Assembly: GCA_002835675.1 (NCBI GenBank)
Contig: PIZR01000001.1
Coordinates: forward strand, 534,074-598,073
Direction: 5' to 3'
Source: Bacillus sp. BA3
GTDB taxonomy: Bacteria; Bacillota; Bacilli; Bacillales; DSM-1321
DNA: 64,000 bases
Shown in pieces: positions 36,436-45,729 of the stretch. The notes under the pieces are model-generated. The model did no database searches and was not told the origin of the DNA. It saw only the letters and a list, made by a program, of their open reading frames with translations. Made by a program: the position numbers and the translations under genes. The first letter of the stretch is position 1; each line of letters opens with the position of its first letter.

Positions 36436-37200
36436 TTGCTAATCGAAACGAAGAGTTTGACAAAGCGGTTTGGAGGATTGGCGGCCGTCAATAATGTGGA
36501 TTTTACGATTGAACAAGGTAGAATCAATGCAATAATCGGACCAAATGGTGCAGGAAAATCAACATTTTTCAACTTGATCAGTGGCTTTCATCGACCAACT
36601 TCCGGGACGGTCCTTTTTAAGGGGATTGATATCACCAAACTTCCTGCCAATGAAATAGCGGGGCTCGGAATTTCAAGAACCTTTCAAACGACAAGTCTTT
36701 TTGATCAAACGACCGTGTTGGATAATGTCATTGTCGGTCATAGGCTGCGAACCAAATCCAATCTGGTGGATGCCATTCTAAGAACAAAACGTTTAAAACG
36801 GGAGGAAGCGGCTTGCAGGGATAAGGCAATGGAGGTTCTTGATATTGTCGGATTGACGAAATCGGCTGACAGAATGGTCTCCAGCATCTCGCAGGAGGAA
36901 AAGAAACGGACAGCCATTGCCATTGCCCTTGCGACTGAACCGGAAATTATCTTTCTTGATGAACCTGCTGCGGGAATCAACCCGGATGAAACGGAAGGCT
37001 TGACAGAACTGATTAAAAAATTGAATCGATCGGGACTGACCGTTTGTTTAATCGAGCACAAAATGCATATGATCATGAACTTGGCAGACCACATCATGGT
37101 CCTTAATTACGGAGAAAAAATTGCCGAGGGCACACCTAAGGAAATCCGCGGAAATGAAGCGGTGATTAAAGCCTATTTAGGAGGGAGTGCCAGTGCTTAA
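36436..37200 (+). CDS. Liv-type ABC transporter ATPase (LivG)
   Basis: An ABC ATPase of 254 residues with Walker A GPNGAGKST and Walker B IIFLDEPAAGINP. The signature is unusual: SISQEEKKRTAIA replaces LSGGQ, so the usual LSGG is degenerate. TTG 36436 is preferred because AGGAGG at 36423-36428 leaves 7 nt; ATG 36430, overlapping the livM stop, has only 1 nt of spacing but cannot be excluded. Confidence 0.9.
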   Translation: MLIETKSLTKRFGGLAAVNNVDFTIEQGRINAIIGPNGAGKSTFFNLISGFHRPTSGTVLFKGIDITKLPANEIAGLGISRTFQTTSLFDQTTVLDNVIVGHRLRTKSNLVDAILRTKRLKREEAACRDKAMEVLDIVGLTKSADRMVSSISQEEKKRTAIAIALATEPEIIFLDEPAAGINPDETEGLTELIKKLNRSGLTVCLIEHKMHMIMNLADHIMVLNYGEKIAEGTPKEIRGNEAVIKAYLGGSASA

Positions 37201-37900
37201 GTTAACCGATGTCGCCGTGAATTATGGAAGTTTCACTGCGATAAAACATGTGAATATCGAAGTTGCCAAGGGAGAGATCGTTGTTTTGTTGGGAGCTAAT
37301 GGGGCAGGAAAAAGCACGACTTTTCGTTCCATAAGCGGAATCAGTAAGCTGTCCAAGGGGGAAATTCATTTTCTGGGCATGCCGATAGCGGGCCGTGCCC
37401 CGGATAAGAATGTTCGGGAGGGAATCGTCCAGTGTGCCGAAGGACGTAAACTGTTTCCACAAATGACCGTCCAGGAAAATCTGAGGATGGGTGCTTATGT
37501 GCATCGAAAGAAGAAAGCGGAGATCAAGGATTCCTTGGAATACGTCTATCACTTATTCCCGATTTTAAAAGAAAAGCATCATGATGAAGCGGGAAGCCTG
37601 AGCGGCGGCCAACAGCAAATGCTCGCAATTGGAAGAGCTTTGATGTCGAAACCGAAATTGTTGATGCTTGATGAGCCTTCGGTGGGACTCGCTCCACTTA
37701 TTGTTGAACAAATGTTTCGGGTCATTGAAGAAATAAACCGCGAAGGAATCACGGTCCTGCTTGCTGAACAAAACGCGAATGCTGCTCTCGGCATTGCAGA
37801 TAAAGGATATGTTTTTGAAAATGGGGAAATTGTCGTTCAAGGGACAGCAAGTGAGTTATTAGCCAATGATGAAGTAAGGAAAGCGTATATTGGAGCCTGA
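37193..37900 (+). CDS. Liv-type ABC transporter ATPase (LivF)
   Basis: A second ABC ATPase of 235 residues with Walker A GANGAGKST, an intact signature LSGGQQQMLAIGRAL and Walker B LLMLDEPSVGLAP. GTG 37193 has AGGAGGG 7-8 nt upstream and overlaps the end of livG by 8 nt. It pairs with the LivG-type subunit, whose signature is degenerate. Confidence 0.92.
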   Translation: MLKLTDVAVNYGSFTAIKHVNIEVAKGEIVVLLGANGAGKSTTFRSISGISKLSKGEIHFLGMPIAGRAPDKNVREGIVQCAEGRKLFPQMTVQENLRMGAYVHRKKKAEIKDSLEYVYHLFPILKEKHHDEAGSLSGGQQQMLAIGRALMSKPKLLMLDEPSVGLAPLIVEQMFRVIEEINREGITVLLAEQNANAALGIADKGYVFENGEIVVQGTASELLANDEVRKAYIGA

Positions 37901-37922
37901 AAAAATTGAATGGGGGATTTTC

Positions 37923-39104
37923 ATGAAAAAACTGAAAGTATTATTTATTTTTCTCCTGCTAATGATCACTGTGTTGACTGGGTGCAATAAAGGGGATAGC
38001 ACTGTGTCAAGCAGTGGCAGTAAAGGCAAAAGTGATAATGTCGTTAACATCGGTTTTAGCGGTCCTTTAAGCGGTGCGGCAGCGTTATATGGGAAACGGA
38101 CATTGAATGGTGTAGAAATGGCTGTCAATGAAATTAATGATGCTGGTGGGTTTGAAGTAGATGGTAAGAAATACACATTGAATTTAGTTTCGTTGGATGA
38201 TAAATACCTTCCAAATGAAACAGGGTCGAATGCTAAACGGTTAATTCAGGAATATGATACGCCGATCATTTTCACGCCTCATAGCGGAGGTGTGCTGGCA
38301 CTTCAGGTTTTTAATGAACAAGAGGAATTCATAATTGGGGCATATACGAGTGAACCGGCAGTGACCGAAAGCGGAAATTCATTAACCGTTCGAATTCCAC
38401 CGAATTACGAGGGGTATATTGAACCTTTTACAACATATGCAATGGAACATTTCGGCAAGAAGATTGCCGCTTTGCCAACATCTTCGCAATACGGTAAAGA
38501 CTGGACGGAGGCCGTGCTCCCACATTGGGAAAAGCAAGGCGGAAAAGTCGTTTATAATTCATCGATTGATTTCGCCAAAGAAACCGATTTCTTTACGATT
38601 GTCACCAATGCCTTGAAAAAAGATCCTGATGTGCTATTTATCGGTGGTGCTTCGGAACCTACGGCAAAAGTAGCGAAGCAAGCTCGGGAGCTAGGATTTA
38701 AGGGTGGTTTCATCATCATGGATCAAGCAAAGCTGGATCAAATGAAGCCGATTGCAGGGTCATATGAAACATTGGAAGGCTCGATTGGCGTTTTGCCACT
38801 GATGGACTCAGATGAAGAAGCAATACCTGCTTTCGTTGAGAAATATCAAAAGAATTATAAGGAAGATCCAAGCTCAGAAGTAGGATTGAATTATATCGCC
38901 ATGTATGCGTTTGTGGAAGCGATGAAATCTGCAGGCAGCGTTGATGATGCCAAGGCCATCCGTAAGCATATGCAAGATGGACTTTCCAATATAGGGCCAG
39001 ATCAAAAAATATACGATATTCCCTCGATTGATGAAAATGGAGGATTTGCATCAACTATTGTCGTCGGTGCAGTAGAAAACGGGAAAGTAGTCCCTATTCG
39101 TTAA
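37923..39104 (+). CDS. ABC transporter substrate-binding lipoprotein (LivJ/K family)
   Basis: A 393-residue extracellular binding protein. It has an N-terminal lipoprotein signal with lipobox LTGC (Cys about residue 22), a Ser/Gly-rich linker, then a periplasmic-binding type I fold (VVNIGFSGPLSGAAALYG). It captures the substrate for the LivHMGF importer. It is the last gene of the operon; a strong terminator follows. Binding-pocket specificity cannot be read by eye. Confidence 0.92.
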   Translation: MKKLKVLFIFLLLMITVLTGCNKGDSTVSSSGSKGKSDNVVNIGFSGPLSGAAALYGKRTLNGVEMAVNEINDAGGFEVDGKKYTLNLVSLDDKYLPNETGSNAKRLIQEYDTPIIFTPHSGGVLALQVFNEQEEFIIGAYTSEPAVTESGNSLTVRIPPNYEGYIEPFTTYAMEHFGKKIAALPTSSQYGKDWTEAVLPHWEKQGGKVVYNSSIDFAKETDFFTIVTNALKKDPDVLFIGGASEPTAKVAKQARELGFKGGFIIMDQAKLDQMKPIAGSYETLEGSIGVLPLMDSDEEAIPAFVEKYQKNYKEDPSSEVGLNYIAMYAFVEAMKSAGSVDDAKAIRKHMQDGLSNIGPDQKIYDIPSIDENGGFASTIVVGAVENGKVVPIR

Positions 39105-39175
39105 CTGGGTAAAGGAATGAGGTATCCTGGGGCCGAAGTAGTATACTAGTTTGGCATTTTATTATATAACTTGTG

Positions 39176-39217
39176 CGTGTATCGTTCCCAAGTTTGGGGA
39201 CGGTACACGTTTTTTTA
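39176..39217 (+). terminator. liv operon terminator
   Basis: CGTGTAtCGTtCCC pairs with GGGgACGgTACACG, followed by TTTTTTT. Confidence 0.92.
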
Positions 39218-39272
39218 TTGTTGAAAAAATCCTGTGGTGCAAGATCACCAAAAATATCTTGTATCCGAGTAA

Positions 39273-39286
39273 TGAAAACGCTATCA
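39273..39286 (+). promoter_or_regulatory. cre site upstream of murQ
   Basis: TGAAAACGCTATCA matches the cre consensus at every position. It lies just upstream of the likely -10 region and the MurR-type palindrome. Confidence 0.8.
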
Positions 39287-39297
39287 TTGAATATAAT

Positions 39298-39344
39298 ATG
39301 AAATATAATTTCATTATTTTCTATTAAAAAATGAAATTATATTT
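39298..39344 (+). promoter_or_regulatory. Candidate MurR operators, two palindromes in tandem
   Basis: ATGAAATATAATTTCAT at 39298-39314 is a perfect palindrome around an ATA centre. A second, half-matching copy (ATGAAATTATATTTAAG) starts at 39331. The two also form a large inverted repeat with 15-bp arms (39301-39315 and 39330-39344). They lie just before murQ, whose operon encodes an RpiR-type regulator, MurR. The first copy contains the TATAAT-like -10 sequence. Confidence 0.6.
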
Positions 39345-39370
39345 AAGTAATTGTTTATGGGAGGATTTAA

Positions 39371-40285
39371 TTGTCTATGGAAGAACATTTGCGTTCATTA
39401 ACGACTGAATTACGGAACGAAAAGACAATGAATATCGACAGTGTAAATACGATGGAAATCATTTCTGCAATCAATAAAGAAGATTTTAAAGTGGCAGCAG
39501 CGGTTGAGGAGGTATTGCCAGAAATTGAAACGGTGGTTGAATGGGCTTGCGAATCGTTAAAAAAAGGGGGGAGACTCATTTACATCGGAGCAGGAACGAG
39601 CGGAAGACTCGGTGTGCTTGATGCAGTGGAATGTCCCCCGACTTTCAGCACACCGCCTGATAGGGTACTGGGAATAATCGCAGGAGGGGAAAAGGCGTTT
39701 GTTCGGGCTGTTGAAGGAGCAGAGGATAAAGAAGAGTTTGGGGAATGTGATCTGATGGATGTGGGCCTTACAGCAAATGATACGGTTATTGGCATTGCGG
39801 CAAGCGGTCGTACCCCTTATGTGAAGGGCGCTTTACGTTATGCAAGAAAAGTCGGGGCTAAAGCGGTTGCTTTATCATGCAATAAAAACGCGAGCATCAC
39901 AGAAGCAGCGGATATAGGGATTGAAGTGGTTGTCGGACCGGAAGTGTTAACAGGATCCACGAGAATGAAAGCCGCAACCGCACATAAAATGGTACTCAAT
40001 ATGATTTCAACGGCAACCATGATCCGGCTGGGAAAAGTCTATGAAAATCTGATGGTAGATGTAAATGTCAGTAATCAAAAACTGAAGGACCGTGCAATAA
40101 GCATCATAGAAACTGTAACGAATGCTGACTATGATCAAGCAATGAATACGCTTGAAAAGGCAAATAATCAAGTTAAGCCAGCGATTGTCATGATAAAAAC
40201 GGCAACAGATTATGAAAAAGCAATGGAGTTACTGGAAAATGCTGATGGAGATGTCAGAAAAGCCATCTCAATCTATGAAGATTAA
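39371..40285 (+). CDS. murQ: N-acetylmuramic acid 6-phosphate etherase MurQ
   Basis: MurQ cleaves the lactyl ether of MurNAc-6-P to give GlcNAc-6-P and D-lactate. The 304-residue SIS-domain protein matches the family strongly ([57 protein letters not shown]). Start TTG 39371 has GGGAGG 6 nt upstream; ATG 39377 is the alternative. First gene of the murQRP-mupG operon under cre and a MurR-type palindrome. Confidence 0.96.
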   Translation: MSMEEHLRSLTTELRNEKTMNIDSVNTMEIISAINKEDFKVAAAVEEVLPEIETVVEWACESLKKGGRLIYIGAGTSGRLGVLDAVECPPTFSTPPDRVLGIIAGGEKAFVRAVEGAEDKEEFGECDLMDVGLTANDTVIGIAASGRTPYVKGALRYARKVGAKAVALSCNKNASITEAADIGIEVVVGPEVLTGSTRMKAATAHKMVLNMISTATMIRLGKVYENLMVDVNVSNQKLKDRAISIIETVTNADYDQAMNTLEKANNQVKPAIVMIKTATDYEKAMELLENADGDVRKAISIYED

Positions 40286-40296
40286 GGAGGGAAGAA

Positions 40297-41154
40297 ATGG
40301 CTACAGGAGGATTATCAATCATACAGACAATGTTGAGCAAGCTGCCGCAATCTGAACAAAAACTAGCAGAATATATTCTCAAGAATCCTCATGAAGTTGT
40401 GAACAGCACTGTACAGGAATTAAGTACGTCTGCCCAAACAAGCGGGGCTGCTGTTATTAGGTTGTGTAAGTCGCTTGGCATAAAAGGATTTCAAGATCTG
40501 AAAATAAGGATTGCTGGAGATTTGATGAAGACCGTTGAACAGGGCTACCGGGATATCGAACCTTCCGAATCACTGTATCGGATTGTTGAGAAAACAACGA
40601 GTAATTCGATTCAGACCATCCGGGACACATCTGAAATAATCGATCACGATAATCTCAAACATGCGATAACGCTGATGCTGAATGCTAAAACTGTCCACTT
40701 TTGCGGTGTCGGTGCTTCGAATATAGTTGCGGCTGATGCTCAGCAAAAATTACTTCGCATCAATAAAGGGGCAACGGCTTTTACAGATATGCATTTAGTT
40801 GCAACCTTGATTGCAAATGCTGATGAAAATGATATCGTTTTTGCCATTTCATTCTCAGGGGAAACACCTGAAGTTGTCAATATATTGAAGCTGGCAAAAG
40901 AACGTGGGGTAAAGACGATTGGGCTGACTCATTATGGCCAAACAACGGTATCTTCTTTGTGTGACGCTACACTGTATACATCCTTTTCGAATGAAGCACC
41001 GTTTCGAAGTGCAGCCACATCCTCACGATTGGCACAATTATATATGATTGACATTTTGTTTTTGGGGATGGCTTCAGAGCAATATGAAGAGACTGTCCAA
41101 TATATTGATAACACCAGGTCTGCCATTAAATCGATGACAGATCGATATAAATGA
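40297..41154 (+). CDS. murR: RpiR-family regulator MurR
   Basis: A 285-residue regulator with an N-terminal RpiR helix-turn-helix (about 1-80) and a C-terminal SIS sugar-phosphate domain (about 110-260, CGVGASNIVAADAQQKL and FAISFSGETPEVV). It is the likely repressor of this operon with MurNAc-6-P or a related sugar phosphate as signal. It lies between murQ and murP as in B. subtilis (ybbIHF). Confidence 0.94.
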   Translation: MATGGLSIIQTMLSKLPQSEQKLAEYILKNPHEVVNSTVQELSTSAQTSGAAVIRLCKSLGIKGFQDLKIRIAGDLMKTVEQGYRDIEPSESLYRIVEKTTSNSIQTIRDTSEIIDHDNLKHAITLMLNAKTVHFCGVGASNIVAADAQQKLLRINKGATAFTDMHLVATLIANADENDIVFAISFSGETPEVVNILKLAKERGVKTIGLTHYGQTTVSSLCDATLYTSFSNEAPFRSAATSSRLAQLYMIDILFLGMASEQYEETVQYIDNTRSAIKSMTDRYK

Positions 41155-41186
41155 TTGATACGAGATTTGACAAAGGGGGCTTTTGA

Positions 41187-42557
41187 ATGGGTAAGGGGGA
41201 TAAGTACGCCAGTTTAGCCGAAGAATTATTGGGGAAATTAGGCGGGGCATCAAATGTTGCCGATGCTGCACATTGTATGACCAGACTAAGGGTATTGCCA
41301 ATCGATCGTTCGAAAGTAAAAATGGAAGATATAAAAAATACTGAAGGCGTTTTTGGCGTCATTGAAGAGGAAACGATACAAATCGTCCTCGGTCCAGGCG
41401 TGGTGAACAAGGTTCATGCAGAATTTGAAAAGCTTTTGGAAGATTATTCAGGCAATTTGAACTTAAAGGAAGTAGCCTCGAAGAATAAATCAGAGATTGA
41501 TAGGAAAAATGCAAAACCTTTTAAACTTTTTTTACGCAGGATTGCAAGTATTTTCATCCCTTTAATTCCCGCCCTAGTGGCATCAGGTTTGATAACCGGT
41601 ATTACAAAAGCAATCGTTCAAGCAGGCTGGCTAGCAGCAGAATCACAATTAGCCATCATTTTAACCGTTATCGGATCGGGGCTGTTTGCCTACTTGGGGA
41701 TTTTGGTTGGGACCAATGCAGCAAAAGAATACGGTGGATCACCTGCACTAGGTGCACTTGCAGGCATTTTGGTCATCAACCCCGCTGTCGGTGACATTTC
41801 ATTGTTCGGTGAAAATTTGCTCCCTGGCCGCGGTGGGTTGATAGGAGTCCTCTTTGCAGCTATTTTCATAGCCTTGGTGGAAAAACAGGTAAGGAAATTC
41901 ATTCCTCAATCACTGGATATCATTTTGACGCCAACCATCGCTTTACTCATTACTGGGATTGTCACTTACATTGTATTTATGCCGGTAGGTGGGTTTTTAT
42001 CGGATGCCATTACGACTGGGTTATTGAATGTATTGGATTTCGGCGGTGTTGTAGCTGGATTCGTCCTTGGTGCAGCCTTCCTCCCTCTCGTCATTACTGG
42101 TTTACATCAAGGTTTAACTCCTGTCCATCTAGAATTGATAAATTCGATTGGAGATGATCCACTGCTTCCCATTTTGGCGATGGGTGGCGCGGGCCAAGTG
42201 GGAGCGGCATTTGCCATCTATATGAAAACGAAGAAAGCAAGTTTGAAGAGAGCAATCGGAGGAGGCCTTCCTTCCGGGATGCTAGGTATCGGCGAACCTC
42301 TTATATTTGGAGTGACCCTGCCATTGGGCCGGCCTTTCTTAACGGCATGTTTAGGTGCAGGAGTAGGCGGAGCATTCCAGGCTCAATTCGGAATCGCAAC
42401 GTCGTCCATCGGTGTGTCCGGACTGCCGCTTACCTTTTTAGTTCATCCAAATCAAATCGCTCTGTTCCTCGCTGGACTGTTCATTTCCTATATAGCAGGA
42501 TTTATTTTTACGTATCTGTTTGGATTTAATGATGAAATGGCGGTTGAATTCAAGTGA
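41187..42557 (+). CDS. murP: PTS MurNAc-specific EIIBC component MurP
   Basis: A 456-residue permease: an N-terminal EIIB domain with phosphorylated Cys30 (DAAHCMTRLR) and a C-terminal EIIC membrane domain with about ten segments (GGFLSDAITTGLLNVL, GEPLIFGVTLPLGRP). It imports MurNAc and phosphorylates it to MurNAc-6-P. No EIIA domain is present here, so it must borrow EIIA from another PTS protein. Confidence 0.94.
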   Translation: MGKGDKYASLAEELLGKLGGASNVADAAHCMTRLRVLPIDRSKVKMEDIKNTEGVFGVIEEETIQIVLGPGVVNKVHAEFEKLLEDYSGNLNLKEVASKNKSEIDRKNAKPFKLFLRRIASIFIPLIPALVASGLITGITKAIVQAGWLAAESQLAIILTVIGSGLFAYLGILVGTNAAKEYGGSPALGALAGILVINPAVGDISLFGENLLPGRGGLIGVLFAAIFIALVEKQVRKFIPQSLDIILTPTIALLITGIVTYIVFMPVGGFLSDAITTGLLNVLDFGGVVAGFVLGAAFLPLVITGLHQGLTPVHLELINSIGDDPLLPILAMGGAGQVGAAFAIYMKTKKASLKRAIGGGLPSGMLGIGEPLIFGVTLPLGRPFLTACLGAGVGGAFQAQFGIATSSIGVSGLPLTFLVHPNQIALFLAGLFISYIAGFIFTYLFGFNDEMAVEFK

Positions 42558-43564
42558 TCGGAATCTCTTTTTATCTACAAGACCCGCATGCAGAAACACA
42601 AATCAAACATGCTGCTGACCTGGGAGTGAAGAGAGCATTTACCTCGCTTCATATTCCTGAAGAAAAGGGCGAACTGGTAAAGAGAATGATCAGGCTTTTA
42701 AAGCTTTCAGAGTCCTGCGGAATGGAAATCCATGCAGATATCTCAATAAAAACGCTTGATCATTTGGGGATTAGCAAATTTACGGATTTATGGAGATTAG
42801 GTATTAAAGGTATTCGCCTTGATGATGGATTTGATAAAGAAACGGTCATATCCTTATCCAAGGTGTTTTCACTTTCACTGAATGCAAGCACGTTGAATGA
42901 AGATGAACTTTTAGCCGTGCTTGGAGGCGGTGTGGAACCGGAAAATCTGATAGCTTGGCACAACTTTTATCCAAGGCCTGAAACGGGCCTTGAGGAAGAA
43001 TTCTTTCATGAACAAAATCAAATGTTCATGAAATACGGCATTCCGATCTTTGCTTTCATCCCAGGTGCAGGAAGTAAACGCGGTCCAATTCATGAAGGTC
43101 TTCCAACGCTTGAAAAACACAGGTTGATGAATCCTTACGCTGCCGGTATCGAGCTGTTTCAGCATGTGGAAGGAGTTTACGTTGGAGATCAAGGAACGGA
43201 GAATAATCTGCTTGAGAATCTGACTGCCTATAAAAATCAAAATATTCTAACTGTTAGAGCGGAATCCCGACTCTTACAAAGCGGTCAGTACGAATTGAGG
43301 CCAGATGTTACTCAAGATGTTTTCCGGCTGCAGGATACCCGGGTCACAGCAAATGTTGAGCCGAGTAATACAGTTGCACGCATCCTTGGATCCATAACGA
43401 TGGACAATGATGGTTACGGAAGGTATCGGGGAGAGGTCCAAATTTGCAAGAGAGACCTAGAAGCAAATCACCGAGTTAATGTGATTGGGCGAATTATAGA
43501 AGAAGATATTCCCTTGCTGTCCCTTCTAAAGCCTGGTCAAACGATAAAACTTATAATTGAGTGA
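42554..43564 (+). CDS. mupG: 6-phospho-N-acetylmuramidase MupG (DUF871)
   Basis: A 336-residue protein of the DUF871 family: a TIM-barrel (DPHAETQIKHAADLGVKRAFTS, HNFYPRPETGL, FIPG) and a small C-terminal beta domain. S. aureus MupG cleaves MurNAc-6-P-GlcNAc imported by the PTS. GTG 42554 overlaps the murP stop by 4 nt. B. subtilis has no MupG at this place, so this operon combines the Bacillus and Staphylococcus versions of the pathway. Confidence 0.9.
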   Translation: MIGISFYLQDPHAETQIKHAADLGVKRAFTSLHIPEEKGELVKRMIRLLKLSESCGMEIHADISIKTLDHLGISKFTDLWRLGIKGIRLDDGFDKETVISLSKVFSLSLNASTLNEDELLAVLGGGVEPENLIAWHNFYPRPETGLEEEFFHEQNQMFMKYGIPIFAFIPGAGSKRGPIHEGLPTLEKHRLMNPYAAGIELFQHVEGVYVGDQGTENNLLENLTAYKNQNILTVRAESRLLQSGQYELRPDVTQDVFRLQDTRVTANVEPSNTVARILGSITMDNDGYGRYRGEVQICKRDLEANHRVNVIGRIIEEDIPLLSLLKPGQTIKLIIE

Positions 43565-43775
43565 CCAATTGGGCTCTATGAATCAATTATACGGGGATAA
43601 TAGGATATATTTCATGATGGCTTGTTAAAAGAGGCGGCAGACGGGATTCCCAATGCTGCCTTGGTTTCTTTATAGGATCTATATAGTTCTTTTCCATTCA
43701 TTTATACCCCTTCATGGAAGTGGTTATGGAATTGCTGCTAACAGAACTAGAAAGTATACAAGGGAGGAAGCCTAA

Positions 43776-45716
43776 ATGATAAAAAGGATATGTGCCCCTG
43801 CTGGAATAGCATTATTCTTGGTTTTATCCATTCTGGGAGGGAATGCGACAGCAAAAGGATCAGAGACTGAAAAAACGGTATCGGATATTCAGGGAATCGT
43901 AGCAAACATGACAGTCGATGAAAAAGTCGGTCAAATGCTCATGCCTGATTTTCGTAATTGGCAAAAACAAGGAGAATCGAAGACGACGGGGTTTATTGAA
44001 ATGAACTCAGAAGTTGCAAGCATCATCAAAAAATATCATCTGGGCGGTGTTATTCTGTTTGCAGAGAATGTAGTCGATACCGAACAAACGGTACGGCTAA
44101 CCGATGGTTTGCAGATGGCAAGCCCGGACCTTCCGCTGTTCATAACGATTGATCAGGAAGGTGGAATCGTAACTCGCCTTCAAACTGGAACGAACCTTCC
44201 TGGCAATATGGCACTTGGTGCAGCCAGAAAAGAAAGTTATGCTTATCAATCCGGAGAAATCATTGGCAAGGAACTGTCGTCACTTGGCATAAATGTCAAT
44301 TTCGGGCCGTCTGTCGATGTCAATAATAATCCTGGAAATCCCGTTATTGGCGTTCGTTCCTTCAGTTCTGATCCGGAACTTGTAGCAAAGCTGGGCATTC
44401 AAACGATAAAAGGATTGCAAAATCAGAACACGATAGCAACGACCAAGCATTTCCCCGGCCACGGAGATACAGCAGTCGATAGTCATTATGGTCTTCCCCT
44501 TGTTTCTCATGATAAAGAACGTTTGCGTTCCATCGAATTGATGCCTTTCCAAAGGGCCATTGATGCTGGAGTTGATATGATGATGACTGCACATGTTCAG
44601 TTTCCTGCATTCGATGACACTACCTATATCAGTAAAAAAGACGGTCAAGAGATTATGGTTCCTGCAACGTTGTCACATAAAGTCATTACGGGTCTATTAC
44701 GTGAAGAAATGGGTTTTGACGGTGTTGTGGTTACAGATGCATTGAATATGAAAGCCATCGCGGACAACTTCGGACAGGAAGAAGCCGTGGTCCTTGCCCT
44801 GAAGTCTGGTGTTGATATTGCATTGATGCCTGCACAGGTTAATTCGCTTCAAATGGAAAAGAATTTAACCTCTGTATTCAATGCAGTGAAGGCAGCAGTG
44901 GCAAGCGGGGAAATTCCTCTAAATCAAGTCAACCAATCTGTAACGAGGATCCTTGAACTAAAAGTGAAAAGAGGGATATTAAACCCTGATGAAACTCCGA
45001 TCGATAAAAAAATCGAAACCGCGCTTCAAGTGGTAGGGAATGAAGATCATTTGAAAAAAGAACGGAAAATCGCGGAAGATGCCATCACCTTATTGAAAAA
45101 TGAAGACAAAACATTGCCTTTCAAACCTAAGAAAAATGATAAAGTTTTAATTCTTGCTCCTTTTGATGACCAAGTTGAATCCATGTCCAGGAGCATCAGC
45201 GAATTAGCTGATAAAAAGAAAATAAAGAAAGTCCAAATAACGGGTATGAGTTTTTCAGGAAAGTCATTTACTGATCAAGTGGCAAGGCTCATTGATGAAT
45301 CGGACTTTGTCATAACTGGTTCCTATGTTGTCAAAAACGATCCGGCTGTCAATGATGGAGTGGTCGATGATAGCATTCAAGATTCTTCGAAGTGGGCAAC
45401 AGCCTTCCCTAGAGCGGTCATGAATCATGCTAATAAGAAAGATAAAGAATTTGTATTAATGAGTTTAAGAAACCCTTATGATGTTGCAAACTTTGAAGAA
45501 GCGAAAGCGGTTCTTGCTGTTTACGGGTTCAAAGGGTATTCGAATGGGCGTTATAGACAGCCGAATATCCCGGCAGGAATTTCGGCCATTTTTGGAGTAT
45601 CAAAACCTAAAGGTACGTTGCCGGTTGATATACCATCAGTAATTAAGCCCTCTGAAAGTCTTTATAAATTTGGATATGGATTAGATATTAAATCTGGAAG
45701 ACCCATTAGAAAATAG
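43776..45716 (+). CDS. nagZ: Secreted beta-N-acetylglucosaminidase NagZ (GH3)
   Basis: A 646-residue two-domain GH3 enzyme that removes GlcNAc from muropeptide or glycan ends outside the cell. It has a signal peptide (residues about 1-26), the NagZ motif [18 protein letters not shown] with the Asp-His dyad, the nucleophile region [11 protein letters not shown], and a C-terminal domain as in B. subtilis NagZ (642 residues). ATG 43776 follows GGGAGG. It is 211 bp after mupG and 13 bp before namZ. Confidence 0.95.
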   Translation: MIKRICAPAGIALFLVLSILGGNATAKGSETEKTVSDIQGIVANMTVDEKVGQMLMPDFRNWQKQGESKTTGFIEMNSEVASIIKKYHLGGVILFAENVVDTEQTVRLTDGLQMASPDLPLFITIDQEGGIVTRLQTGTNLPGNMALGAARKESYAYQSGEIIGKELSSLGINVNFGPSVDVNNNPGNPVIGVRSFSSDPELVAKLGIQTIKGLQNQNTIATTKHFPGHGDTAVDSHYGLPLVSHDKERLRSIELMPFQRAIDAGVDMMMTAHVQFPAFDDTTYISKKDGQEIMVPATLSHKVITGLLREEMGFDGVVVTDALNMKAIADNFGQEEAVVLALKSGVDIALMPAQVNSLQMEKNLTSVFNAVKAAVASGEIPLNQVNQSVTRILELKVKRGILNPDETPIDKKIETALQVVGNEDHLKKERKIAEDAITLLKNEDKTLPFKPKKNDKVLILAPFDDQVESMSRSISELADKKKIKKVQITGMSFSGKSFTDQVARLIDESDFVITGSYVVKNDPAVNDGVVDDSIQDSSKWATAFPRAVMNHANKKDKEFVLMSLRNPYDVANFEEAKAVLAVYGFKGYSNGRYRQPNIPAGISAIFGVSKPKGTLPVDIPSVIKPSESLYKFGYGLDIKSGRPIRK

Positions 45717-45729
45717 GGAGGGAAGCAGT

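Noticed and set aside
36430..37200. LivG-type ATPase as a non-functional pseudogene because of its odd signature motif
   Set aside because: Walker A and B are intact and the reading frame is full length; the partner subunit keeps LSGGQ, which allows one good ATP site.
43721..43736. Third sigma-54 promoter (TGGTTA-N5-TTGCT) before nagZ
   Set aside because: GG and GC spacing is right but the -24 lacks CAC, and neither of the two upstream activator motifs is present.
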